A DNA stretch of 64,000 bases from Coccinella septempunctata (lineage: Eukaryota; Arthropoda; Insecta; Coleoptera; Coccinellidae). Shown piece by piece: positions 12,930-24,754 of this stretch (position 1 is its first letter; each line of letters begins with the position of its first letter). The notes beneath the pieces are model-generated. The model saw only the letters and a program-made list of their open reading frames with translations, made no database searches and was not told the DNA's origin. The position numbers and the translations under genes were made by a program. The stretch spans positions 24,446,064 to 24,510,063 of the forward strand of contig NC_058191.1 of NCBI RefSeq assembly GCF_907165205.1, written 5' to 3'.

Positions 12930-13745
12930 CCCGTACAATGTTTATCACGGAACTTCAATATGCATATGACGACTGCGCACTTATCGCTAGCAGCTCACAT
13001 AATGTTGGACACTAAGGCCCGGTTGTTCAGTTCAGGATTAAGCCAAGATTTAAGTTGATCCTAGATTAACATGACATAACTCAACTGAAATGTCAAAATT
13101 AATTTAGGATCAACTTTAATCCCGCACTGTACAACTGGGCCCTTTAAATATATATACGAAGCTCTAGGCTTTAGACTCAATATTGACAAAACCAAAGTCC
13201 TGGTAAGTCCGCCAGAAAGCCTTCAAACAGATATTAGCCTGGAGGATGAAACTCTAGAACAAGTCGAGCAGTTCAAATACTTGGGAAGCTTCATAAATAC
13301 TAGTGCTAACCTAGACACGGAAATACACAACCGTATCAATTTGGCATCACGGGCATTCTGGAAGCTAAAGGACAGGGTATTTCAAAATCACGACCTCAAT
13401 CTGAAGACCAAGACAGCTGCTTACAAGGAAGTGGTCCTCCCAACGCTTCTTTACGGAAGCGAAAGCTGGACACCCTACAGGAGACATACTAAACAGCTTG
13501 AACAAACTCAACAACATCATCACAAATAATGCACATCAGATGGTTCCACAAAGTTTCAAATGTAGAAGTCTTGCAACGCGCGAGTTGTACAACCATTGAG
13601 ACTCAAGTAACGAGGGCCCGACTCAGATGGAGCGGCCACATTCTGAGGATGCAAGACACAAGGCTCCCCAAAATAGCTCTGTATGCCGAATTCACAGAGG
13701 GACTTCGGAAACCAGGTGACCAGTATAAGCGGTTTAAGGATGTTC
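12930..13745 (+). pseudogene. LINE copy A: 3' reverse-transcriptase region
   Basis: Same LINE family as 40735-41370 and 51710-53880. It begins around a mutated YADD box (YAYDDCALIA at about 12960), is interrupted by a miniature element (13013-13143), then continues as LNIDKTKVLVSPPE, YLGSFINTSANLDTEIHNRI and LPTLLYGSESW (13281-13529). A frameshift follows, then IRWFHKVSNVEVLQRASC and ARLRWSGHILRMQDTRLPK (13529-13745). Frame breaks and the missing 5' part make it a dead copy. The LLYGSESW...LRQIMHIRWF layout is typical of endonuclease/reverse-transcriptase LINEs; clade not assigned. Confidence 0.8.
13013..13143. mobile_element. Miniature inverted-repeat element nested in LINE copy A
   Basis: Ends read AAGGCCCGGTTGTTCAG and the complement of AAGGGCCCAGTTGTACAG, and a second inverted block (GTTGATCCTA/TAGGATCAAC) lies inside. 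Comparison with the homologous LINE at 52560-52600, which lacks it, shows this is an insertion. TAA occurs on both sides, which with the GGCCC-type end suggests a PIF/Harbinger relative, but the exact boundary is uncertain by a few bases. Confidence 0.65.
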
Positions 13746-13921
13746 AAAATTCAATTGTTTTAGAAATGGTGGTGCAAAACGCTCTTGATCTCACTATTAT
13801 TATCATTAATAGGATATTTTGGAATATATGTCGAAAAAAAAAGGTGTTGATACAAATGTTTTTTTTATTATTCTGAAAAAGTGGTCGAACCTGAGGAACT
13901 GTATTAGGGTAATCCAAAATA

Positions 13922-15427
13922 CACTGCGCAAAAAAATTAACGCACATTCTGAAAATCTCAATTTTAATGAAAGTTAATTCTACATTGACTTTATAACTTA
14001 TTTTTTATGTTCTCTCGGGAAGGTTTTGAACGAAACAAGACACATTAAATGAAAGAAAGATTCAGGATTTCACCGAATCTTATGTGAAAGAGGAGAAATG
14101 AACAATTTTCAAAATACTGAAATGCTGATAAGTGATATATATTTGGTATTTTCACCCCTTACGTTAATTACAGCTCGGCAACGACGGTTCATACTCAAAA
14201 TGAGTGATCTTAAAATGTTCTGATCTAATCCTTCCCAGATTTCTCCGAGTTGGATTCCTAAGTCATTAAGAGTAGCTGGATGATTTTCTGAACTTCTCAG
14301 CCTTCTATTGAGGTTGTCCCAAATCTGCTCAATCGGATTGAGATCTGGACTTCTTGCTGGCCATTCCATTCGAGAGACTTCAACCTCTTCAAGGTGTTCC
14401 TTAACGATGCGCGCACGATGGGGTCTGGCATTATCGTAAATAAAAATGAAATTTTCACCAATGTATGGGGCAAATGGCACTACATGCTTCTCAAGAATGT
14501 TCCTTATATACTTATCAGCATTCATAGCTCCATTATCAACGACCACTAGGTCTGTGCGAGCAGTCAAAGATATTCCACCCCATACCATAATCGATCCTCC
14601 CCCGAAACCAGTAGTATTCAGGAAATTGCACTGAGCATATCTTTCATGTGGACGTCTGTATACAAGGGAATGTCGATCACAATGGTAGAGGCATAATCTA
14701 GACTCATCTGTGAAGAGAACTCTTTCCCAATCTGCCTCTTCCCAATGGATATGCTCTCTCGCAAAATCCAAACGCGCCCTTCGATGGGCTGGGGTAAGAG
14801 CTGGGCCTCTTGCTGCGACACGAGGCCTTAAATCATATTCTCTGAGGCGATTTCTTATTGTCCGAGTGCTAATATGTACCTCATGAGTTTGCTCAAGCTG
14901 GCTGAATTTGAAGGAGGCGAGCGGTTGCAAACCGTTGTCTCAACGAAGAAACTCTTAAGTAACGTTCTTGAATGGCAGTTGTTACCCGTGGTCTACCCTG
15001 TCCTGGTCTTCGGACATTCATACCTGTCTCCCTGAATCGCTACAACATTCTGGACACACTTGTATGGGAAACTCCAACTGCAATTCTTGTGTATGTCCAT
15101 CCTTCTTCTCGCAAAACTACCGCTTGGGCACATTCCTCTTGGGTCAAATTGCGTGTTTCGCGTTGCATAGCGATCGAGTTTAGAAAATCAAACGAAAGAA
15201 AAATTATTGATCACTAGATTTGATCGAGAACAACTGATTTTGGAATGGAGCCAATACATTCAAAATCTGATAATATCATCTTTTTTTCAATATATCTGTA
15301 TTGAAGAAAACCGTTGGATAACATAATGCATGCATAATTCTGATAAAAATAATTATCATTGATAACACCTTCAGTTGTAGAATAAATTTGAGATTTCCAT
15401 AATGTGCGTTAATTTTTTTGCGCAGTG
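13922..15427 (-). mobile_element. Tc1-like transposon with complete ends (1506 bp)
   Basis: Inverted ends of about 45 bp starting CACTGCGCAAAAAAATTAAC, nearly identical at both sides, with the TA target duplicated at 13920-13921 and 15428-15429. It carries one transposase gene on the minus strand (14109-15168), damaged by a single stop codon and a single frameshift. The well-preserved ends and few lesions suggest a fairly young inactivated copy. Confidence 0.95.
14109..15168 (-). pseudogene. Tc1-family transposase (DD34E), two lesions
   Basis: Cut-and-paste transposase. The start at 15168 (MQRETRNLTQEE) opens an N-terminal paired-type helix-turn-helix region (AVVLREEGWTYTRIA). An in-frame TAG at 15042-15040 replaces what is probably a Gln codon, and a one-base shift near 14920 moves the frame. 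From 14930 on the frame is open: HTH linker STRTIRNRLRE, catalytic Asp in LFTDES, second Asp in FIYDNARPHR and catalytic Glu in SPDLNPIEQIWDNL, with 34 residues between the second and third acidic residues (DD34E). Total length would be near the family norm of about 340 residues. Confidence 0.93.
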
Positions 15428-15429
15428 TA

Positions 15430-16510
15430 TATGCGTCTGGTCTCGTTTTGAATTTTATGCACTACAATTTTTATATCAGGAGATATGATCGAAAAACCCC
15501 TTTAGGTGGTGTTAGGTGCACACTTCTGCCGAGGGGGAAAATCTAGGTTATTCATATTGGAACATATCTGAAGCCATTCCAGCAATAAATGGTTTGTTTG
15601 CAATTTTTTCATGATTGGTCGTTGGTCGATTTTAAAGTAGAACGCTACTGGCCTATAATTGTAAATATTTCTAGAAAAAAAAATTCCGCTGAATGGGTGC
15701 TGTTTCCAAAGCGACAATTCTGGGATTGCGATGCTGCGAGACAAAGGCAATCTGATCCCTTAATAATTAGTTGGATGGAATCAGGCAGATGAAAGGAATT
15801 AAATGATGCAGGTTTTTTAGTATTACATCAGTATCAGCAGGAACCCCATATATAATGTATAACCTGAGGAAATTCATTGTCAAATTGCTCATGAAGGATG
15901 TAATTTTTATGAGGATATCAAGAGTAAATTTCAAACGAGTCAGAGTGTAATCTGTGGTAATTAAATCAGAGATTGAAATTGAGTTCTAACTCGACTGAGT
16001 CGAATTTAGTGCAACCATAAATTTTCTCGGTCATCTTTCTGTCGGTCTAGGCGGAGGGTTCATTTTGTTCATCGAATATTCGAGCGAACTCAATAAGGGT
16101 ATTTTGAAATATTCGTGAGAAATTTGTTCGGGGTAGAAGGAAGCAGCTTCGAACTGATATTTGACCTTTTTGTGACGTCTTGAATTCTGATGATACGCTT
16201 ATGTGCTTTTATTATGCACTAAGGCTCATAAACTGAACTAAGTAATTGAAACTAAATTTTCTCGTTTACAATAGGTAGGACACATTCCTAAGACAAAATT
16301 CGATCTAAAACACACACATTCCTAAATCAGCAATCAATAACCAATCAACTCAAAAGATTGAACTTGAAATAATTTTAATTAATTTGATGTATTGAGGATA
16401 TTTTTAAAAGTAAATCTGTTTTCAAAAAAGGTAAGACTGGTCGAAATGAATCATCTCACCAAAAACCACTTACAAAACCTTGAAGATAACAAAGTTGGAC
16501 CAAAGTATAA
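15430..16510. other. No gene recognised
   Basis: No gene, RNA or complete element could be supported; AT-rich with only short chance frames. Confidence 0.4.
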
Positions 16511-16515
16511 CTTTA

Positions 16516-17084
16516 CATGAGTCTCTGACTCAGACAAATATTTCAATAGTAGATTCTTGAGGTCAAAAGAAACACTTTTTTTTATATAATTTTTTCCGAT
16601 TGAAGAGATTTGTATTCAGCAAAAGTACACAATTTTTCAAATTTCACGTATACTTCATTAGTTTTGAACATCAAATTACTCGAAAACGGCGCATTATTCG
16701 AGAAAATATGGGGAATACTTTTATTTTACAAAACGTTCAAGTATTGATTAGTTAGCTTCCAACTTAGTTTCAAGAGTTGGTTTCTTTGAATTTATGGTAT
16801 TTTTATGGTACACAATAGTCATAATGAAAAAACTGGGAGACGTGGGTGATATCTTGTATCAGAAGACGATTCATCAAATGAATGAAGAACTATATTCCAA
16901 AATCCATTTCATTCGATACAACCGTTTGTGAGATAGAACTAAAAATATCATTTTTTATGGTTTTCAACAGCCTGTAGCTTTTAAATCGAGCCGATTCGGA
17001 AAAAATGTTAACGGAGAAAAAGTGTTTCTTTTCACCTCAAGAATCTACTGTTGAAATTTTTTTACTAGTCAAAGGCCCACTCTG
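16516..17084. mobile_element. TA-flanked palindromic miniature element (569 bp)
   Basis: Long imperfect inverted arms: the block AGTAGATTCTTGAGGT (left, near 16549) and its complement (right, near 17045) are followed by further matching sequence (GAAACACTTTTT). TA at 16514-16515 and 17085-17086. Non-coding. The right end is CTAGTCAAAGGCCCACTCTG and the left end is more diverged, so the left border is approximate. Confidence 0.65.
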
Positions 17085-17274
17085 TAGAAACAGAAAGTCG
17101 GAAATCAAATCTTTTAGAAAGTTTCGAAATCAATAAAATGTAAGTTATCGCCGGATTTACTCATGAATCAGATTGACCTCAATAACTCTTCTTTACTGAA
17201 TTTATTTTGAATACTAGTAGTATTTTTGTCAGTTAAGGCGCTAACATAAAATAAACAACAAAAAAATATATGTA

Positions 17275-18440
17275 TACTCCATTCAAATTTATTTTAGCAG
17301 TCAGTTGGCCATGAAATACTTTTCTCAGAACACTCATAAAATGTCGTTAATGTCATAACGCCGTTGCCGCAACTAATATTTATTTTTATTACGAAAATGC
17401 CGAAAGTGAATGAAAAAAGAGACAGGGTTTCAGGAAGTGCTATTTAGAATTCAGGTCCGCTGTCCGCTCATTCAAATAGTTATACCCTGATATTCTAAAA
17501 TCCACAATACGTCAGACGGTAGAGAGCACATTCAATGTAAGAGAATTTATATAATGTTTCATCTGAATCTAAACGACTTATATTTCAGCTAAATATTTCC
17601 ACAATCAGAAAGATTTTGAATGAAGAGGATGACAAAGGATTTCCTTCAATTGGGAGACCCAAAAAAGTGGTGGCATTTGAAAATTTTATGTTTGAGTGAA
17701 TTAATGCGAAAAGTTTACTACAGGATTTTCGATGAATGTCATCGTAGAATAAGTTCCCGAAAATTGATTTTTATATTTTTCATTTGCCTTGTCCTATACA
17801 TTGTATATGTCTTAAGGTACTAATAAATACTTAATTATTATTATTATGTCAATGTATTAAGATGAATAGCCACAAATATGCGCCAGTTGTCCTGTAATTT
17901 GTTTATTCATGTGAAATTTTTGTTCCTTTAATTCCTTTTACTTATATTGATGCAAGATGATTTTGTTGAAGAATTCACTATTCTTGTAATTATCTGTTAA
18001 TTCCTTCGGGAGATATCCATTCCCAACCACTGCATCACATGCATTTCATCTTCGGGTTAATATTTTTGAAATCTACAACTGATGTAACGTATTCAAACTT
18101 CAGCCAAAGAAGATAACGAACATTAACTCTCCTCAAGCCAGTGCATATTATGATATTATACTGATCTCTCGTATTTTCCATGCAAATAACTGGATTTGGT
18201 ATGCCTTCAATCAGTTTGTATAAACTTCAATTATGTTCGTCACATATTTTACGAAGAGAATCGACATTGTGATAAAATACGTAATAACAGAAACTTTTAA
18301 GTAGAACGGGCAACATAGCATTGATTCAAAACCCAAAAATGTTTTGACAAGCTTCATAACCCCGAATTTTCGTACTAGCAGAGTGAAATGTGTCAAATTT
18401 CCATGGCCAAGCGAGTGCTAAAATAAAAGTAAATGGACTA
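17275..18440. mobile_element. TA-flanked inverted-repeat element, family A copy 2
   Basis: Ends TACTCCATTCAAATTT (left) and the complement of a TAGTCCATTTACTTTT end (right), TA on both sides. The interior is collinear with copy 1 (1647-2851) with scattered substitutions and small indels, in the same orientation. Differences between the copies are spread evenly, with no sign that a reading frame is protected. Confidence 0.75.
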
Positions 18441-18589
18441 TATATAAAATTTGAATGTTGAAAGAATAGGAAAAATGAAAAAACGTCGATTAAATATAAG
18501 GTTAGATGAGAGACCTAGGCGGAAATAGGGTGGCCGGAAACTATCTTAACCCCCTTCAAATTCTTAGGAGAAGAGTCAAATGCTTGTTT

Positions 18590-18745
18590 ATATATTTTTG
18601 TTTCGGTACCAAATATTTCAGTTTACCTCCACCCACCTGAAGATGCTATTGTAATAGCGAAACACGAGTCGTGGTTTAAAAACTCATACTGTGAAAATCG
18701 TTTAATCTGTTCCAAGTTCAATTATGGACTTTCATCAAGTATCGA
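18590..18745 (+). repeat. Penelope-like retroelement end fragment with hammerhead ribozyme
   Basis: About 150 bp homologous to 46830-46980. It contains a hammerhead-ribozyme fold (listed separately) between a GTTTCGGTACCAAAT leader and the AATCTGTTCCAAGTTC tail shared by the two copies. Hammerheads in insects are established for the long-terminal sequences of Penelope-like elements, which is why this class is proposed. No reverse transcriptase is attached here. Confidence 0.5.
18619..18684 (+). ncRNA. Hammerhead ribozyme (type I-like), nearly intact
   Basis: Core CTGAAGA at 18637-18643; stem II GCTAT/ATAGC with a four-base loop; then GAAAC at 18659-18663. Stem III would form from a near-palindromic ACACGAGT (ACACGTGT in the related copy at 46.9 kb), followed by C as the cleavage-site base. 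Proximal stem I is CCAC/GTGG and distal stem I AGTTT/AAACT, separated by internal loops. Every core position of the CUGANGA...GAAA consensus is present. One extra base separates the core from stem II, and stem III is mutated, so activity is uncertain. Confidence 0.7.
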
Positions 18746-19381
18746 CCACATCAATTCAATAAAAAATATATCTCCTATTTGAATACATAGAGGCAGAATT
18801 CATGGTGCAGAATTCCGTATAATTCTGTATAGAATTGCCTGTCCGTCGCGTATTGCTCCACAAAACATTCATTCAATTTATCATCATTGTTAGAATCCTT
18901 CATTATCATATCTATCAAAATTCCTCACGCAGGAACAGTTTCGTATAGAAATTAAACTCGATGAGACCACGTATGTCCGAAGCGGCATTAACCGTATGAT
19001 GGATGTCCATGGAATTTCCGCTGTCTACACATTCAATCTGCAAAAAGGCGGAAGGCTTATAGATCAAGATTCCTATTGTTCGGGGAAGGACAAGTACAGA
19101 GAGAAGAAACAGAGAAAACAAATTGGGATATGATCTTCTGAATTCCAAACTGCTTATTATGTTTGCAGAAAGGATGAACGACGTATGAGATTGGGGAAGG
19201 ATGTGATGAAAATCGATAGAATTGCATATTCGGGTATTCCGGAATCGTATGAAATGAACTGTTGCCTTCCAATGAAAATGTTAATGAGAATACCTAATCT
19301 TGATCAAGCATGAAGCGAAAATCACTCAGATTTCGTCAATAACATCCTGTTTGTATGAGTTTCTTGTCATTCTATGAAATA

Positions 19382-19566
19382 CAGGGTCTTTATGAATCAG
19401 TGGCGAATGGTACCAATGGGATATCTCCTGAGAAAAAATCTCGGTTGGCTGAAGGGTTTTTAGATCTGAAACCTAGCAAGGACGGTCCTAGACCGATTTT
19501 TGGGGGTTGGGGTAGTAATTGAAAGAACAATTGAAATTTCAAATTGAGACTTCAAATAACACCCTG
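19382..19566. mobile_element. Possible small TA-flanked element with CAGGGT ends
   Basis: CAGGGTCTTTATGAAT at the left and the complement of CAGGGTGTTATTTGAA at the right, each next to a TA. The end similarity beyond the first dozen bases is weak, so this is tentative. Confidence 0.3.
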
Positions 19567-19660
19567 TAGGTATCTCTAGGTAGCATTTGCAGTCCCATAT
19601 TTTTTTTCTTCAAATTGTATATCAAACTCCTTTTTATTTCTTTATAATATTGTTGTTTCT

Positions 19661-20809
19661 AAAGGTCAGTTCATATTATCCGTCCGTCTCGGTTCGGTTC
19701 AGCTCAGCCAAAATATCTTTCAATGTGTTTTATATGGACTAATTCATACTATCCGTCTCCGACCCTTCAGCACCTATCGGCACGCTTACGACCGTCAGAC
19801 GGTATTCTTCCAGAGAATATTTTGCGGATGGGCTGAAGGGCGTGGTTGGACTGAACGAGACTGAACGTATAATATGAATAAGCAACCGCTCAGTTCAGCT
19901 CAGTCAATCGAGCGTTTTCCTTTGTCGTGAAAGCTTCTTTGAACTTTTCTTTTGTATTAATTGCGACATTTTTCACAGTATACAGGATAAATCATAACTA
20001 TTGGGACATAGGCTAAGGGCAGATTGTTTGGACCAAAATATGGCGATAGGACCAATTATACCTCAATAAAATATTGCTGTGCAAAAAAAAATAGAGGGCG
20101 TTAAAGTTGATTTTTTTTTTCGTTTTTTGCTAATAATTTCACTGTATATTTTTTCATCCGTTTTTAAGGAAAACACAATTGAACAGTTCAGAGCATCGGA
20201 AGGGGATTTGAAGTAACGACTTATTTATTTCATTTATTTATTTCGACGATAAAGCATAATTAAAAACATGTCCCAATATCAATCACCCTGTATAATCGAA
20301 ATGATTTCCTGTTCAATCTAAAATAGCCATGATGTGTGGAGCAATTTTTTTTATAATGTCCAATATTCACCTTCAACTTTCCTCTTTTCAAATATTGGTT
20401 AGACACCCAATCTTTTTACCGACTTTTTGTTCCTCTTCATCTTCGTCTAACAATAATGCAAAAGCACATCATTCATTCAGGCGTAATTGCAGCAATTTTA
20501 TTTTTAGCAGAAGTTAAAGGGTTTACGTCCTATGAGATAGGGCACGTAAGACTGTAAAAGAAACAACGAAAATAATAATACTGATAATTTAACATAATTT
20601 TTTAGGGTCCTTGTACTGTTTTGATCAAAATGAGAGGCTTCATGTGTCAAGTGCTGGTCGATTCGAATGCAACCGAAGATTCACGACACACGAAGCGGAA
20701 GGTGACTGAGACGATCGTGACTGATAATATGAACGCAACCTCCGTCAATGGCTAATGATCCATCCGCCGGCCTGAACTGAGCGGAACGTATAATATGAAT
20801 CGACCTTAA
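19661..20809. mobile_element. 1.15-kb inverted-repeat DNA element with a 6-bp duplication
   Basis: The left end (AAAGGTCAGTTCATATTAT) and the complement of the right end (TTAAGGTCGATTCATATTAT) match over about 20 bp. GTTTCT flanks both sides (19655-19660 and 20810-20815). The motif CGTATAATATGAAT recurs internally, with several TCAGYTCAGC-like repeats, i.e. subterminal repeats near both ends. A second TA-flanked miniature element (19983-20290) is nested inside. No transposase; superfamily not assigned. Confidence 0.6.
19983..20290. mobile_element. TA-flanked miniature element (308 bp), family of the 36.3-kb copy
   Basis: Left end CAGGATAAATCATAACTATT, right end complement of CAGGGTGATTGATATTGGGA, TA on both sides. 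The left 120 bp and the interior are nearly identical to the element at 36325-36866, which has much longer inverted arms. Non-coding. Confidence 0.75.
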
Positions 20810-20879
20810 GTTTCTTCATTTGAAAAATTTAAAAAATACTGTGAAATCTATATAAATACATCTATTCATCTTAATATGT

Positions 20880-21600
20880 TTCAATAATAGTTGGGGAGCA
20901 GACGATGTTAAATCGGGATTTACTCGAGCGTTGTAGAGACCTAGTGGATTTTGAAGATTAGATGGTAGAAAAAAAAGAAGGTTCTATGATGTATGCACTT
21001 TCAGCGGTGGGAAAAGCGTCTGCAGGTTTTCAAAGAAGTAAAAAAAAATTGTCAGGTGTACATACTCGAGCGTGTGAGATTAAGATACTGTATATGCCCT
21101 ACGTGTCTCTGATAATAAATTCATGTTAATCTGACAATTTGCGTGGTGGGGCTGGCCGTACAGAATAGTTGAAGATGATAAAGAAAAAAATGTTTTCGAG
21201 CGTGTCGGATTTTTAGAGGATATGTTAATTGGACCCAAAGGAAGCTACTTTTCAGGAGACTGACAATTCGGACGTGACGCTAGGTGACAGCGGTCCTTTG
21301 AAAATGCGAAAAAAATCGTTACTTGACCATGTCAGATTTTTATACAGATGGTTAATCTCGGTATTGCAGACGTGTTGACCCATATTAATCTGACACTAGT
21401 CAGGGGGGGTTTTCTTAATCTGACAGTTTGAAGATGATAACAAGGAATTTTTTTGAAATATCTCCCTTCCTGTACCTCTAATCATTAACGTATTCATTAC
21501 GAAAGTTGTAGATAATAAAATTCTTCATAACTTTTGTCTGAAGCAATTTTACATACTCTTAACCGTATTTGAGTTAGAGGGCGATAAGAGCGAGGAGCTT
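20880..21600. repeat. Unclassified repeat-like region with recurring CGAGCGTGT-type motif
   Basis: The string CGAGCGT(T/G)(G/T) followed by AGATT or GGATTTTT recurs (near 20930, 21067 and 21199), as does TTAATCTGACA (near 21125, 21384 and 21415). Spacing is irregular, so this is not a simple tandem array. It is probably part of a decayed mobile element; no ends could be defined. Confidence 0.35.
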
Positions 21601-21872
21601 AGCCACAAATGCATAAGGCCAAGGTCAATGTAGAAACCCATTCTAATGTACATTCATCGCCATAATATATCTTAAAAACGTGCAAATGTAGAAAAAATTG
21701 CTTCGAATAAAATTTGTAGAAGATGTTATGCTCTTCAACTTTAATAACGAATTCGAAATAATTGAATTCAATAATTGAAAAAAAACTGATTTTTGTTAAA
21801 TTTATGGCCAATGTTTTCTCTTGAATAATTAGCTTCAAAATAAGAAAAAAAGTCACCACGCTCGAGAATGTA

Positions 21873-22296
21873 CAGGATGGGCTAATTTCGATGTTTTAGC
21901 ACTACAGCTTTCAAACTAGAGGAGATAGACAAAATCTGATACCCCATAGAAATCTAGTGTTCCCATTTAAAAAAGCATAACTTTGGGTCATAGCTTCGTA
22001 ATTGAAAATCCTGCTAAAAAGGCAAGCACGCCACTGGATTCTACTTAAAAAAGTGCCTGAATAATGTTTTCATTTCAGAGCTCTATCATCGGTATTAGCG
22101 GAGATATAAATTTATTTCGAAATCGCCATTTTTCCAATTTTCGCTTATAACTCGAAAACAAAAGAAGGTGTCCAAAAATGACTACTACTCTTGTTAGTTT
22201 CTCAGAAAAAGAGAACGAGAATGGGGTATCAGATTTTGTCTATCTCCACTGGTTTGAAAGCTGTAGTGCTAAAACATCGAAAATTGCCCACCGTGT
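21873..22296. mobile_element. TA-flanked palindromic miniature element (424 bp)
   Basis: Arms of about 85 bp: TTTTAGCACTACAGCTTTCA and ATAGACAAAATCTGATACCCC on the left have close complements on the right at about 22200-22285. TA at 21871-21872 and 22297-22298. Non-coding. Confidence 0.75.
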
Positions 22297-22299
22297 ACA

Positions 22300-23460
22300 C
22301 GTGACGTTTTTTTTGCAAGTTTGGCGCCCTCCCCACATTGTCACGCTTAAATTGTTTAATTGAGAATATGTACTTTCAACATATAATTATTAAGTTTTAA
22401 AAAGTGCGAGTTTCTTCTTTTACTAAAGGTTTCTATTCGTTGGCAATCATATTGTAGTAGTTCATAACGGTTAGGGTTCCTCATGATATGTGCCAAATTG
22501 ATACACCGGTTTCCTATTTTTAATGGTTTTAATTATCTCCAATTCGTTGTTCATACGTTGTAAAACGGATTGATTGATTGATAAAGTGTAACTTCATATG
22601 TCAAAATCAGAAAAAATTATTGTCTAACAAATGCCGTATAAGGTAGGTGTCCAACAAAGGTTGAGTTAATGCGGCCATTCAAAAATATATATAAGGATGA
22701 CTACTGAATGAGTTGGACTGTGTCGTATTTCAATGCTGAACAGATTTGCTGAATGAATCATATTAACGCCGCCGTCAGATGCGAACAATTATTCAATTCA
22801 GCATACATAAAAAATCTTCGATCTGTATTCAGGCCAACAGCATTTGAATAATTTCCATTTGGACATTTTACAGGGTTTTCCAATTAAAGGTTTCATTTTT
22901 ATTCATGGGAAAATGCGTTTCTTCCTCGGAAATAATTATATTTTTGTTGCATTCAGTAGAGGAAAATTTGCCATTTAATGAAAAAAAATATTTCGTTGCC
23001 GAATGAATCCTATGGCTGTTTAGGCAGGATCCTGCTTCCAAAATTTCCATAACACTTTCGCATATTTGAAGCTCTATTTCATCGATTACGGCATCAATAT
23101 TCTCTATCAGTTTAATTGAATGAGCAGCACTAGCATGAATCTAGTGTTTCTGTTGCAATGAAAAGCATATTTGTACTGGGTGCATGTCCAATGGACGAGC
23201 TCAAGGTTTCCTAACGATGACAGTTTGGGAAACAAAGAAGAAGAAGAAGAAGAAAAGCAAAGAGCTGTGAACTACGTAAAAATTCATTCATATGCTATAG
23301 GTACTGATGGATAAAAATCCAGGGAGCACAATTAGCAGAATAATAATTGAGGCTGTAAATTTCATATCTTGATTAATTTCAGATTTCTGAATTGTCGGTT
23401 TTAAAGGAAAACTTTGACACCCCGCATCTCATAAAAAGTAGTCTTGTGGTCTGCGGACAA
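22300..23460. other. No gene recognised; short GAA-type microsatellite
   Basis: Nothing coding was recognised. A short AAG/GAA run lies at about 23235-23256. Confidence 0.4.
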
Positions 23461-23465
23461 AGGTA

Positions 23466-23940
23466 TACTCCATTCACTTTTATAAAAGCACTCGGTTGGC
23501 CATGAAAATTTGCCACATTCAACACTGTACAGTATGACGCTTGTCAAAACATTTTTAGGTTTAAAATCAGCGCTACGTTGTCCGTTCTACGTAAAAGTCT
23601 CAGAAATTTCGTATTTTTCGCAGTGTGAATTTATGTCAGGAAATAAATTAATTCGAAAATCTGTGATGAACATAATTAACACATCAACCACACATTGAAA
23701 GGATTCCTAATCTGGTTATTTGAACGAAAAGGGCAGGAGATCAGTTTTTAAATATATTCATTTTTGCCATGGAGAAAAATCTAATTATGGACACATAATA
23801 TGCTGAAAAGAGTTAATGTTGGTTATCTTCTTTGGCCAAAGGGTCAATACATCAGTTGTTGAGAAGTGGAATTGATGCTGGAAATACAGGGAGTTATAGC
23901 ATTCCGGAATCTCAATGAAACAGGCATGTTTTTTCTTATT
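23466..23940. mobile_element. Family A element, partial copy 3 (inverted)
   Basis: It begins TACTCCATTCACTTTTATAA after a TA and matches the reverse complement of the right half of copies 1 and 2 (for example GTCAAAACATTTTTAGGTTT and the AGAGTTAATGTTGGTTATCT block). The opposite end is missing or diverged, so the 3' border is approximate. Confidence 0.6.
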
Positions 23941-24271
23941 TTGGAACTCAGGTAACCATATTATTTTTCACACCACGCTAGGTTGAACTTGGGAAAGAAA
24001 ATAATCACAAAAAAAAATTTGAGTTGGATGAAAAAAGACTATGCATGCGCAAATACTATCCAAAAAGCAGTTTGCGAAAATTCCTTCATTTGGAGTCTCG
24101 TCGCCTAAAAGAGTGGCAAATGGTGTCATTTTTTTTTTAATTTTCGAAAATGTCGAATATCTCGTAAACCTAGGAACTTTTACTGGACAGAAAACATATT
24201 TTTCTGAACCGCCATAATGTCCTCTACCCGGAGGCTCTATATTATCCATCCATTACCCCACATCCTGTATA

Positions 24272-24619
24272 CAGGGTTAGAACTATTTAGAAGGGGACTA
24301 CAGGAATATCGAAAGCCGTTAGAAATGCAGGGTAGCTTAAATTACGAAAAAGTTGCGTTATTCAAGGATGAGTGGGTGGGTGTAAACAGTTCTCAAATAT
24401 CTCTGATGGTTCCTGAGATATCTCGAAAAAGCTGAAAATCAAGATTATCATTTTTTCTTTATAACTCATTTGTTTTTGGAGATAACCACACGAAATTCGG
24501 TGTGTAGTCATAATCCTATATAGCGATCATACTGGTGTACTACTTTTCTGTAATTAAAGCCTTTATTTTTAACGGCTTTCGATATTCCTATAGGCAGCCT
24601 CTAAATAGTTCTAACCCTG
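24272..24619. mobile_element. TA-flanked miniature element (348 bp)
   Basis: Ends CAGGGTTAGAACTATTTAGA and its near-perfect complement at 24600-24619, followed inside by a second matching block (ATATCGAAAGCCGTTA). TA on both sides. Non-coding. Confidence 0.82.
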
Positions 24620-24754
24620 TATAGCATTTAAAAATAGGACCCCACAGGTGAAAGTATCAAAATGGCGTATGCGTCAGTTACAACATTTAGTTACATCAGT
24701 TTAATCAAAGTATTGTATTGAAATATTGAATCTCAAAAGACACTTTTAGATATA

